Assembly: GCA_944326765.1 (NCBI GenBank)
Contig: CALVFE010000004.1
Span: 1 to 58,767, forward strand
Source of the DNA: an uncultured Elusimicrobiales bacterium
GTDB lineage: Bacteria > Elusimicrobiota > Elusimicrobia > Elusimicrobiales > Elusimicrobiaceae
DNA: 58,767 nucleotides
Reading direction: 5' to 3'
Shown: one piece after another, positions 50,842 to 57,756 of the stretch
How the letters are laid out: every line of letters begins with the position of its first letter
Position numbering within the stretch: position 1 is the stretch's first letter
Translations under genes and position numbers: made by a program
Notes under the pieces: model-generated
Seen by the model: the letters and a program-made list of their open reading frames with translations, nothing else
Told to the model about the DNA's origin: nothing
Database searches by the model: none

Positions 50842-51513
50842 TTAATGCACTTTTTTAAGAGTAAGGATTCCGTCTTCAAAAAACCACTCTTCGATAAGCT
50901 CCCCCGTTTCACTGAATTTTTTTGTTACTCCATGGGGTTTCCCGTCTTTATGGGGGGAAATTAAAGCAATGGTTCCGTTGGGGTGGTAGATGATTTTATC
51001 GCCTATGATTTTGTCGTTTTTATAGGTGCATTCCGAACGCAAATCTCCGTCGGGGGTATAGACCTTGCACATCCCATTTAAATAACCTTTTTTATATTCG
51101 GCCGTTTCCAATACTTTTCCGTCTGGATAGTATTTGACTTGCTTGCCGTCTTGGATATCATCTACATAAGAAAATTCTTTATACAGCCTTCCGGTCGGGT
51201 GGAAAACACGCGCTTTTCCTTGCAGCATACCGTTTTCGTAGTATTTTTCAATACTGACTTTTCCGTTATCGAAGTAAATTTTACAGGCGCCGTTGCGCTG
51301 GCCGTTTTTAAATTCACATTCAAAATACACTTTTCCGTTTTCGAAAAATTCTTTAACAGTGCCGTCCGGCATGGTTCCGGAGTGTTTTTCAATGTCTAAA
51401 TTTTTATCCAATGTTTCGGTATATACTTCTTTGTTGTCAATATAGTAAGTACGGACAAATCCCACATGGAGCGGGTCATTTAAGCTGGTTGTTTTTCTGA
51501 CGATGTCTGCCAT
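50842..51513 (-). CDS. MORN-repeat protein
   Basis: A 223-residue, probably cytosolic protein. The start at 51513 follows GGAGG with 9-nt spacing. After about 50 N-terminal residues come seven to eight MORN/YwqK-type repeats of 20-23 residues with the pattern Tyr-x-x-Gly-x-Leu/Lys-x-Gly and Phe/Tyr-x-x-Asn/Pro-x-Gly (for example VYFECEFKNGQRNG and VFHPTGRLYKEFSYV). The repeats form a flat beta sheet, often a binding surface. Although such proteins are often labelled YwqK antitoxin, no toxin gene is near. Overlaps the end of the BaiN-like gene by 38 nt. Confidence 0.8.
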   Translation of the reverse strand: MADIVRKTTSLNDPLHVGFVRTYYIDNKEVYTETLDKNLDIEKHSGTMPDGTVKEFFENGKVYFECEFKNGQRNGACKIYFDNGKVSIEKYYENGMLQGKARVFHPTGRLYKEFSYVDDIQDGKQVKYYPDGKVLETAEYKKGYLNGMCKVYTPDGDLRSECTYKNDKIIGDKIIYHPNGTIALISPHKDGKPHGVTKKFSETGELIEEWFFEDGILTLKKVH

Positions 51514-52741
51514 AGGTTTTTTCCTCCGACACAGCCTGTGCTGCAATAAAACCCGAAGCCCAGGCAAAATGCAAATTAAATCCGCCGCTTTTGCCATCTA
51601 TATTCAGCAATTCGCCCGTGATATATAATCCTGGGCAGCGGAGTGACTCAAATGTATTATAGTTTATTTCACGCGTATTTACACCCCCCGTTGCGGCCAT
51701 TGCTTCATTCCACGGGCGTACCGCGGTAACCGTAAGCGGCCAAGCGCACGGTATTTGAACGAGGCGCTGTAAAGCGTGGGGGGATTGTTCCGAGAGCGGA
51801 ATATTTTTCCGAAGTCCGATAAAATCGATCAGCAAATTGGCGATGCTTTCGTGCAAAATGCCCACTAAAAAATCCTTCGGCCGGCGGTTGGGAAAAACCG
51901 CCATTCGCTGCTGCAGAAAGCGTTGCGGGTCTTTGAGCTGCGGGAAAAAATTGAGGGTTAGGGATACATTCCCATTTTTTAACGCGCGAGAAACGCAAGA
52001 ACTGACATTTAAGGCCGCCGGCCCGTTTAAACCATAATGGGTAAACAACACTTCTCCCTCGGCTTGATCCAATACGCGTTCCGTTTGATAAACTTGCAGA
52101 CGCACCTGGCTGCGAATGCCGGTTAAACGCGAAAGAGCGGTTTCCCGGATACACAAAGCGCTCAAAGCGGGGCGCGGTTCAACGATACTATGTCCCAACG
52201 ATTTTGCCAGTTGATACCCGCTTTGCGTGCCGCTTAATTGGGGATAAGCACAGGATCCGCAGGCCAATACTACACGGTGGGATTGAAATATATTGCCCGC
52301 TTTTGTAAATACCGCAAAGGTTTTGTTCCGCTTAATGCGGATAACTTCGGCATCGGTTTGTATTTCCACACCGGCTTCGCCTACGGCCAGCCTTAAAGAA
52401 TCTGCTATTGCCGTAGATTTGCCGGTGGCGGGAAAAACGCGGCCTTGTTCTTCTTCTGTAGTCAGTACTCCCAATGCCGCGAAATAGTCCAAGCAGTTTT
52501 GAAAGGTAAATTTTTCTAACGTCAGCGAAATAAGTTTAGGATCTCCCTGATAAAAAGCCGGGCTGACGCGGGAATTGGTCAGGTTGCAGCGGCCGTTTCC
52601 GCTGGCTAATATTTTACGTGCGGGGGCGGGGTTTTTTTCTAATAAAAGTGTTTTTTTGCCGGCGCGTGCACACTCCCGCGCACACATAAGTCCGCTGGCG
52701 CCGGCTCCGATGACAATCACATCATAGACAGGGAAATCCAT
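51476..52741 (-). CDS. BaiN/RdsA-like FAD-dependent oxidoreductase (HI0933 family)
   Basis: A 421-residue flavoprotein. The N-terminal dinucleotide motif VIVIGAGASGLMCARECARAG is at about residues 8-28. The family-specific ASGNGRCNLTN is at 47-57, LACGSCAYPQLSGTQSGY near 160-177, and a C-terminal ATGGVNTREIN then LYITGELLNIDGKSGGFNLHFAWASGF, which closes the FAD site. The function of many members is unknown (3-oxocholoyl-CoA reductases are among those tested). No Shine-Dalgarno sequence; TGC-TACACT lies seven bases before the ATG. Confidence 0.92.
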   Translation of the reverse strand: MDFPVYDVIVIGAGASGLMCARECARAGKKTLLLEKNPAPARKILASGNGRCNLTNSRVSPAFYQGDPKLISLTLEKFTFQNCLDYFAALGVLTTEEEQGRVFPATGKSTAIADSLRLAVGEAGVEIQTDAEVIRIKRNKTFAVFTKAGNIFQSHRVVLACGSCAYPQLSGTQSGYQLAKSLGHSIVEPRPALSALCIRETALSRLTGIRSQVRLQVYQTERVLDQAEGEVLFTHYGLNGPAALNVSSCVSRALKNGNVSLTLNFFPQLKDPQRFLQQRMAVFPNRRPKDFLVGILHESIANLLIDFIGLRKNIPLSEQSPHALQRLVQIPCAWPLTVTAVRPWNEAMAATGGVNTREINYNTFESLRCPGLYITGELLNIDGKSGGFNLHFAWASGFIAAQAVSEEKTYGRHRQKNNQLK

Positions 52742-52757
52742 AGTTTACAGTGTAGCA
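52742..52757 (-). promoter_or_regulatory. Leaderless extended -10 promoter of the BaiN-like gene
   Basis: On the minus strand TGC-TACACT (hexamer 52754-52749) is seven bases from the ATG at 52741. Confidence 0.5.
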
Positions 52758-52788
52758 AAAACAAAGAAACTGCGAAAGCGGGGCATAC

Positions 52789-52816
52789 TTGACAGTAAGC
52801 TTTATATGTATATACT
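52789..52816 (+). promoter_or_regulatory. Promoter of the Ser/Gly/Met-rich secreted protein
   Basis: TTGACA (52789-52794), a 16-nt spacer and TATACT (52811-52816), followed by AGGAG before the ATG. Confidence 0.7.
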
Positions 52817-52847
52817 ATTATAAAAGAATGGTTTTTAGGAGAAAAAT

Positions 52848-53504
52848 ATGAAAATTTTAATGATTTTGGCATTGCTATGTGCGTTTGTATCGGCCGACGC
52901 GCAGACCTATCGGGCTGGAGGGTCTTCCCGTCCCAGTTTTGGCGCTTCCGACACCGAGCCGGAAGGGGAAGAAGATTCTTCCGTACCCGGGGCGCGTTCT
53001 AACATTCAGACACGCACGCTTAGCAGTTACAGTTCCCGTCAACGCGACTGGAGCAAAGGAGTCCAGACGCAAACCGTTAAAACAGATACGGCGGGCAGCA
53101 AATCGTTTGACGACAACGCTTCCTCCCAAGCTTCGCAAGCGGTCAAAGCCATTCAAAATAGGACGGATGGAACGCAACAGTCTTCTTCTTCCAAATCCGC
53201 TCCGGATTCAGCAGCAGCCGGTCAGGCCGCTGCCAAAAATCTGGATACCCCCTCCGCCACCACTGCGGGTAATCCACAAAATCCGGCGGCCATGTTACAA
53301 CAGGTGCAGGGTATGATGCAGGGACTGAATGGAATGATGGGAGCCATGGGCGGCGGCGCGGCGGGATCTTCCTCCAGCAATACTTCAAATGCCAAAGGGA
53401 ATCAGGGGGGTATGCCAACCGGAATGAATGCGCCGGGAATGCCGGATATGTCTGCCTTGTTGAATGCGGCCTCTGCTGGAGGGCAGCAACCGGCTTCCAA
53501 ATAA
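52848..53504 (+). CDS. Secreted low-complexity Ser/Gly/Met-rich protein
   Basis: A 218-residue protein with a signal peptide ending near SADAQ. The mature part is disordered: Ser/Arg-rich first (YSSRQRDWSKG), Ser/Ala/Gln-rich in the middle, then a Met/Gly-rich helix-turn segment (MLQQVQGMMQGLNGMMGAMGGG) and MPTGMNAPGMPDMSALL at the end. There are no cysteines. It could be a surface or matrix protein or a metal-binding Met-rich peptide. It has a consensus promoter and its own terminator. A similar secreted low-complexity gene follows. Confidence 0.6.
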   Translation: MKILMILALLCAFVSADAQTYRAGGSSRPSFGASDTEPEGEEDSSVPGARSNIQTRTLSSYSSRQRDWSKGVQTQTVKTDTAGSKSFDDNASSQASQAVKAIQNRTDGTQQSSSSKSAPDSAAAGQAAAKNLDTPSATTAGNPQNPAAMLQQVQGMMQGLNGMMGAMGGGAAGSSSSNTSNAKGNQGGMPTGMNAPGMPDMSALLNAASAGGQQPASK

Positions 53505-53526
53505 ATGTTTAAATGTTTGCGTTGGG

Positions 53527-53556
53527 CGCCCTTTCTTTGAAGGAAGGGCGTTTTTG
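53527..53556 (+). terminator. Terminator of the Ser/Gly/Met-rich gene
   Basis: CGCCCTT/AAGGGCG stem with a 10-nt loop and TTTTT. The -35 box of the next gene starts only 2 nt later. Confidence 0.8.
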
Positions 53557-53557
53557 C

Positions 53558-53586
53558 TTGACTCTTTCCAAACGGGAACTTATACT
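53558..53586 (+). promoter_or_regulatory. Promoter of the 9-residue-repeat protein
   Basis: TTGACT (53558-53563), a 17-nt spacer and TATACT (53581-53586) are close to the sigma-70 consensus. Confidence 0.75.
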
Positions 53587-53605
53587 ATATAACAAGGAGA
53601 ATTTT

Positions 53606-54235
53606 ATGAGAAAAACTATTGGAGCGATACTCTTTTTATTTTTATTTTGTCCACTTTGGAGCCAGCAGCCGGTAACACAGGTAACTGTTTCCCGGCCGAC
53701 GACGAATGTGAGCGTATATCGGCCTGCTACCTCGGTAACCGTTTCCCGGCCAACGACACAAGTGTCTGTCTTCCGTCCTACTACTCAAACGGAGGTGTCG
53801 CGCCCCACTACCCAAACGGAGGTATCGCGCCCTACTACTTCAGTAGCCGCTTCCCGGCCGGTTACTGTTTTGTCCAGCGGGGCAGCACAGCAAAGCAATT
53901 CCGCGTCCGAATCTAAAAAAACCGCTACTCCTTCTTCACAAGCGCAAACTTCTATGAGCGATTACAAACCCCTTCAAGCTAAAAATTTTCAAGCGCCTTC
54001 CGCTTCGGCTTCGTTAGGCGGGGGAGCTGCCGGGCTGGGAAATAAAATAAACCAGGCTGAAAAAGATGCGTCAGCGGCTTCTAGCCAGGCGCCTAAAGCA
54101 GCTTCGCCAAGCGGGGTTTCCGCCGCTGATGTGGTGGCGGCTCCGTCTGACCAAAAAGTGGGAGGAAATACCTTACTCAATCTGCTGAAACAAAAAGCGG
54201 CGGGGAAATCTGCCTCTAAAAGAGATACTAAGTAG
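53606..54235 (+). CDS. Secreted protein with 9-residue RPTT repeats
   Basis: A 209-residue protein; start at 53606 (AAGGAG 6-8 nt upstream) opening a signal peptide that ends near LWSQ. Seven tandem nonapeptides follow (about residues 25-87), pattern [Q/N/S]-[V/T]-x-V/A-[S/Y/F]-R-P-[T/A/V]-T. The rest is disordered Ser/Ala/Lys-rich with ASLGGGAAGLGNKI, and it ends in a basic KSASKRDTK tail. The regular Arg-Pro-Thr-Thr spacing would suit an extended, perhaps O-glycosylated or wall-binding stalk. No family recognised. Confidence 0.6.
   Translation: MRKTIGAILFLFLFCPLWSQQPVTQVTVSRPTTNVSVYRPATSVTVSRPTTQVSVFRPTTQTEVSRPTTQTEVSRPTTSVAASRPVTVLSSGAAQQSNSASESKKTATPSSQAQTSMSDYKPLQAKNFQAPSASASLGGGAAGLGNKINQAEKDASAASSQAPKAASPSGVSAADVVAAPSDQKVGGNTLLNLLKQKAAGKSASKRDTK
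53678..53866 (+). repeat. Seven 27-bp tandem coding repeats
   Basis: Codes for the seven nonapeptides. Units five and six are nearly identical at DNA level, suggesting recent duplication and a risk of length variation. Confidence 0.8.
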
Positions 54236-54259
54236 TTCTAAGTGTGTATATGAATCACC

Positions 54260-54300
54260 CCCCGGCGGAAAACTCGTCCGTCGGGGTTTGTTTGTTTTAC
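54260..54300 (+). terminator. Terminator of the RPTT-repeat gene
   Basis: CCCCGGCGG/CCGTCGGGG 9-bp stem (one G-T pair) followed by TTTGTTTGTTTT. Confidence 0.85.
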
Positions 54301-54427
54301 CAGGAGCGGTACAATCCCTTTATGAATTTGTATTTTTTTATGAATAATAAAATGAATTTTACAAAAGCATTGCTTTTCCCTTATATCCAGGTAAAAGTAA
54401 TATACCGAAGCGGATCATCTTTTGGCG

Positions 54428-54610
54428 TCAGATGTGAGTAAGCCATTGGCTCGATAAGCCGGATTTCTTAGCCGACAGCAAAATCTCTCTTACCTCAAAC
54501 GACGGATAACGAGCCAAGATAGCCTTCTTTTAATTGTTCGGCATGAAAGGGCTCCTGCCCACCAGAATCCAACGGATACCTAGTCAAGATATTCTCCTCT
54601 TACTAATTAA
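54428..54610 (-). pseudogene. Decayed minus-strand repeat with coding traces
   Basis: Two imperfect direct copies about 70 nt apart (54502-54521 and 54572-54591, plus-strand form ACGGATA-x-C-x-AG-CAAGATA). On the minus strand both read Ile-Leu-Thr/Ala-Arg-Tyr-Pro. In one frame the second copy continues as ARYPSFEVREILLSAKKSG to a stop at 54428-54430, and in another frame the first continues as RYPLDSGGQEPFHAEQ. The frame changes and stops suggest relics of a repeat element or broken gene; identity not known. Confidence 0.35.
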
Positions 54611-55382
54611 AAATGGTTTCATAATCAAATATCCCGGCGGGGTTTTAGAATTTCTATGCAAACATGGGTTAAAAGCCGAGCTGATTGTTTTTATTTGTCA
54701 GTAATTCAGCGAGAAAAAAAGGGGGGAAGAAAGATTCTTTTTCTTGTTTCTCATGTGTTGTTTCCTTTTGCAGAAGCTGATAGAAATGAACTGGAAAAGC
54801 ATTTGTTTTTATTCTTTTCTTTCCTCTTTTTCTTCTATTAAATAACCAAATGTAATACCAGTCTTTTTCTTTTTAAGGGGGGAAAAAGGGATTTCTCCCC
54901 CTTTTTTGTAGCCACATACAGAAAGAATATATTTTTTTATGGAGATTTCCCCCTTTTTTGGGTTGTTGCTTGTGTTTCGGCGGTAAAACACAACGTTTGT
55001 AGTAACCGAAAACGGGAAAAACAACAAGAAATTTCTTATCGGAATGCTCGAACTGCTTGATGTGTTGAATGCTGTTTCATAATTACGAACAGCGCACTAG
55101 CCAAGGGTTATATTGACGCCGGAATGGGGCTGCGGAAAAAAGTTATGAGTCCCACTTTGTGGAAATAGACTCTGGGGATTATTTTATATGGGAGAAATAC
55201 ATATATGGATATGTTTTAAGCCGTTATGTTCTCCCGCGTGGTGTGGTGTTATGAAAGAAAATCGTGTGGGGGAGGCCTAAACAGCCTTCCTGTATCCTCT
55301 TTATTTTGTTTTGCCCCATATCCCAGGTACCCCCAAATCGTTTTATCGCATTTTAGCGCGATTTTGATTATGTTTTTATTTT

Positions 55383-55954
55383 TACTTAAAAAATAAAGAT
55401 ATTTTATTTTTAACATATTTTTTATATTTTATAGGATTTTTATAATCCAACCATAGATTATATTGTAAAAATTAGTATTTAATTTGCATTTTATAGTCAA
55501 TAAAAAAATTGTGTTTTTGGTACAAAAACAACATGAACAAAGAGCTGATTCGTACAAAAAAACGTACAATTTTAAAATAAAATTTAGATTCTGTTATCGA
55601 TGAAAATAAAAAACTATAATATATATGAATTTATATATAAAAAATACTTAAAAAATAAGTATAATAATATAAAAAATAATAATAATTATAGATGTTTATT
55701 TTTTCGATTTTTATTGGTTTTAATTAACATAATAAAAATTATCGTTAGTTATTGGGGCAGGACAAAAAACCCCCTTTCCTACAAAAATAATTCTAATAAA
55801 TGTCAATTCTTAGTCTAGGATTTTATAGGTAATAAAGACAAGTTAAAAACGCTGGATTTTTGTATTTTTAATGGCCAAAATCAGCGTGTTTTTGGGGGAA
55901 TTGTAATAAAATTTCAAAAAAATATATAAAAATAAAAATACTTAAAAAATAAGT
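55383..55954. repeat. Three dispersed TACTTAAAAAATAA copies
   Basis: Copies start at 55383, 55645 and 55939. The last two are extended to ATACTTAAAAAATAAGT and form small hairpins (ATACTTA/TAAGTAT). In such AT-rich DNA some chance matching is expected. Confidence 0.4.
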
Positions 55955-56536
55955 GTATTTTTTTATCTGTTTTATTGGAAATCTTACTAATTTTTACACG
56001 AAAATATCAGCATGAATAGATCATTTTTTTGATAAATCTTGATTAACACCAAATCTAAGTTGCCTTTTTTGTTCGTTTTCCCCCATTGTCCGTAGATGTT
56101 TTTCAAGGATAGGCAATATGCAAGGAATGTATAATTCCGGATAAACACCTTTTCTATCTTCTTACAAAGACTGCATCAAGATTTATGCTTTGTTCGATTG
56201 GGGGCTGACTAGCTCTATTTCATCTTATTTCTTCTGGAGAAGTGTCTGGGGGAAGGCAGGCGCGGAATAAATCTTTTATTGGTTTCTTCCCCCGTCCTAG
56301 AGGAGCGTCTGGACTGCTTTCTGTTTCTCCCCCACTTTGTCCGACGGTATCCGGTAAAAGGAAAGCGTACGGGCGATGTTGAATGGTGCCGTGTCGTAGA
56401 AAGCGGAAAACTTTCTAAGAAAATTAAGTTGGGCGCAGCGTTCAAAGCTCGTCGGATAGATTGTGGTATTCTGCGGGATAAGTAGTATGGATATTTTTTA
56501 CCCTAATTTGGTAATAGAGATAAAGCTGATATAAGA

Positions 56537-57187
56537 TTACAAACTTTCCTTTTCCAATTTTTCAGCTAATACAAAAGCTTTGGCAAATCCTTCATTGGTT
56601 AGCCGATAATTTCTCCCCCTTTTGGTTCCTTCGCAGGTTAGGTGTCCGTTACGTATGTCAGGGGCTAATAAGCGGTCTAATCTGCCTTCGTTGAAGCCGG
56701 ATTTGCGCATAGACCGGGATAGATTTAAAGCCAGGCAGGCGGGCTTTTTGAGTAAAACCCGGGTACCGGCTAATAGAAGCAAAGCCGCTTCTTGGGCGGT
56801 AAGCCGCATTTTTTTACGGAGAAGTACAATATCTCCATCTTCTTTTAAAAGTCGTTCCCATAAGCGAAGCGCTGGGAAATTTTCGTTTTGTCTGGGGGCT
56901 GTACGCTCCACTCGTTGCGCAGGAGGCAAGATTGACAAAGAGGCCATTTCGGCAAGTGAGTCCTCACCCGTGGGTTGCGAAGTGTTTCCCGCCATTTCGG
57001 AATGGGCAGATGAAAAACGGGCGCGTTGTAGGGCGGGTTCGGTTGAAAAAGCCGTAGGAGAATGGTTTTTCCCGACCAACGTTAAAAAATAATTACGCTG
57101 TTGTTCGATAAATTCGCAATTTCCGGTTGCTTCAAACTCTTCTCCGTTTGGGAAACGAAAACGTATTTTAAATAATTCATCTGCCAT
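56537..57187 (-). CDS. Unrecognised protein, possible DNA-binding C-terminal domain
   Basis: A 216-residue cytosolic protein. The N-terminal 35 residues (FKIRFRFPNGEEFEATGNCEFIEQQR) look like a small beta-alpha module. Residues about 36-95 are a polar linker. The C-terminal 110 residues are helical, with LTAQEAALLLLAG, a MRKSGFNEGRLDRLL segment and GHLTCEGTKRGRNYRLTNEGFAKAF, the last resembling the wing of a winged helix. This suggests a DNA-binding regulator, but no family is recognised. GGGGG lies 6 nt before the ATG. Its promoter overlaps TATATGTCA repeats, which may be its own operator. Confidence 0.6.
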   Translation of the reverse strand: MADELFKIRFRFPNGEEFEATGNCEFIEQQRNYFLTLVGKNHSPTAFSTEPALQRARFSSAHSEMAGNTSQPTGEDSLAEMASLSILPPAQRVERTAPRQNENFPALRLWERLLKEDGDIVLLRKKMRLTAQEAALLLLAGTRVLLKKPACLALNLSRSMRKSGFNEGRLDRLLAPDIRNGHLTCEGTKRGRNYRLTNEGFAKAFVLAEKLEKESL

Positions 57188-57236
57188 AATGAACCCCCGC
57201 TTTAAAAGTTATCCACTGCAGTTTTCCTCAGGATAA

Positions 57237-57300
57237 GACATATAATAACTTTTTTGATGGTATATGTCAATATATGATTATTTTATGTCATTATATGTCA
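57237..57300. promoter_or_regulatory. TATATGTCA repeat operator and minus-strand promoter
   Basis: Direct copies TATATGTCA (57261-57269 and 57292-57300), TTATGTCA (57283-57290) and a weak one (57271-57279), plus an inverted copy GACATATA (57237-57244), are spaced near 10 bp. On the minus strand TTGACA (57270-57265), 17 nt and TATTAT (57247-57242) drive the unrecognised gene, so the -35 box lies inside a repeat. A one-mismatch DnaA box (TTATCCACT) is at about 57209-57217. Confidence 0.65.
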
Positions 57301-57307
57301 AATTCTG

Positions 57308-57336
57308 TTGACAAAGCCATTTCTCCGACGTAAAAT
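57308..57336 (+). promoter_or_regulatory. Strong plus-strand promoter of a candidate RNA
   Basis: TTGACA (57308-57313), a 17-nt spacer and TAAAAT (57331-57336), 7 nt beyond the last TATATGTCA copy. Predicted start near 57343; mutY lies 400 nt downstream. Confidence 0.65.
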
Positions 57337-57342
57337 AGACCA

Positions 57343-57613
57343 AAAAATTGACTGCGCATGTTAGAAAAAAGGCTTTCTCCGTAGCAAAAAAATCTAATAT
57401 ATGGCTTCGAATGAGATTTTGTGCTTTTAATCCGCCAAAAGAACGATTGCGGTTTTAAGTTCGATTTGCAAAAAAGAGTCCTTCTTTTGCGGAGCATCCT
57501 TGGGGCTTTTGGGAATCGCGCGCTGCAAAATAAGAGGAATTTTTGCAAAAACATCATTTTCCGGGAATGCAAAATCGACGTCGATTTTGCATTTGTTCGT
57601 TTTTTTTGTTTTT
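57343..57613 (+). ncRNA. Candidate structured RNA, about 270 nt
   Basis: The stretch runs from a consensus promoter to a strong terminator and has no convincing open frame. Three hairpins share the arms GCAAAA/TTTTGC: 57468-57490, 57525-57546 and the terminal 26-nt palindrome 57567-57592, which is followed by a T-rich tail. It does not resemble tmRNA, RNase P RNA, SRP RNA or a tRNA by eye. It could be a regulatory RNA or a decayed leader of mutY. Confidence 0.45.
57567..57613 (+). terminator. 26-nt palindromic terminator
   Basis: ATGCAAAATCGAC and its exact complement form a 13-bp stem with almost no loop (57567-57592), then TTTGTTCGTTTTTTTTG. In RNA the stem would open to 11 bp with a 4-nt loop. 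Confidence 0.75.
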
Positions 57614-57756
57614 AACCTTTAAAACCAGGTTAAACAGCCGGGATATTTTCCCCCCAATTCTTCCAACTCTTGCACAATGGCTGGAACATTGCTTTGTTGT
57701 TTTTCCTTTTAACAGGGTAGGATAGATCCTCTTAAATTGCTAAAATGAGTTATCTT

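Larger units (their letters stand above)
54301..56530. other. 2.2-kb non-coding region, extremely AT-rich core
   Basis: No gene with ribosome site, plausible start and protein-like composition was found on either strand. Part 54301-54660 has normal base composition and two imperfect 20-bp copies (separate entry). Part 54661-55330 is mixed, with G-run/C-run hairpins (GGGGGGA/TCTCCCCC near 54877-54902). Part 55331-56060 is extremely AT-rich, with three copies of TACTTAAAAAATAA (55383, 55645 and 55939). A terminator-like hairpin (ACGCTGGATTTT/AAAATCAGCGT) is at 55849-55888. Part 56061-56530 returns to mixed composition with short open frames lacking start signals. It may be acquired or decayed DNA. 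Confidence 0.6.

Noticed and set aside
50842-51513. Toxin-antitoxin system suggested by the YwqK-type MORN repeats
   Set aside because: The antitoxin label is inherited from databases; no toxin-like gene lies beside it, and it follows a flavoprotein gene.
54656-54841. Plus-strand 61-codon open frame
   Set aside because: No ribosome site; the C-terminus is a Phe/Leu run produced by a T-rich tract.
54809-55027. Minus-strand 72-codon open frame in the AT-rich island
   Set aside because: No ribosome site, and it is composed of Lys/Glu/Phe runs that come from A and T tracts and the C-run/G-run hairpins.
55600-55818. Plus-strand open frame of 72 codons, Asn/Lys/Ile/Tyr-rich
   Set aside because: It lies in the extremely AT-rich core where such frames arise by chance, and there is no ribosome site.
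55040-56220. tRNA-like or CRISPR-like structure in the AT-rich island
   Set aside because: No T-loop motif with matching acceptor stem was found, and repeats are too few and irregular for a CRISPR array.
56215-56485. Overlapping short open frames on both strands (56215-56445 minus, 56279-56485 plus)
   Set aside because: The plus frame starts only at TTG, neither has a ribosome site, and they overlap each other; a gene relic is possible but not shown.
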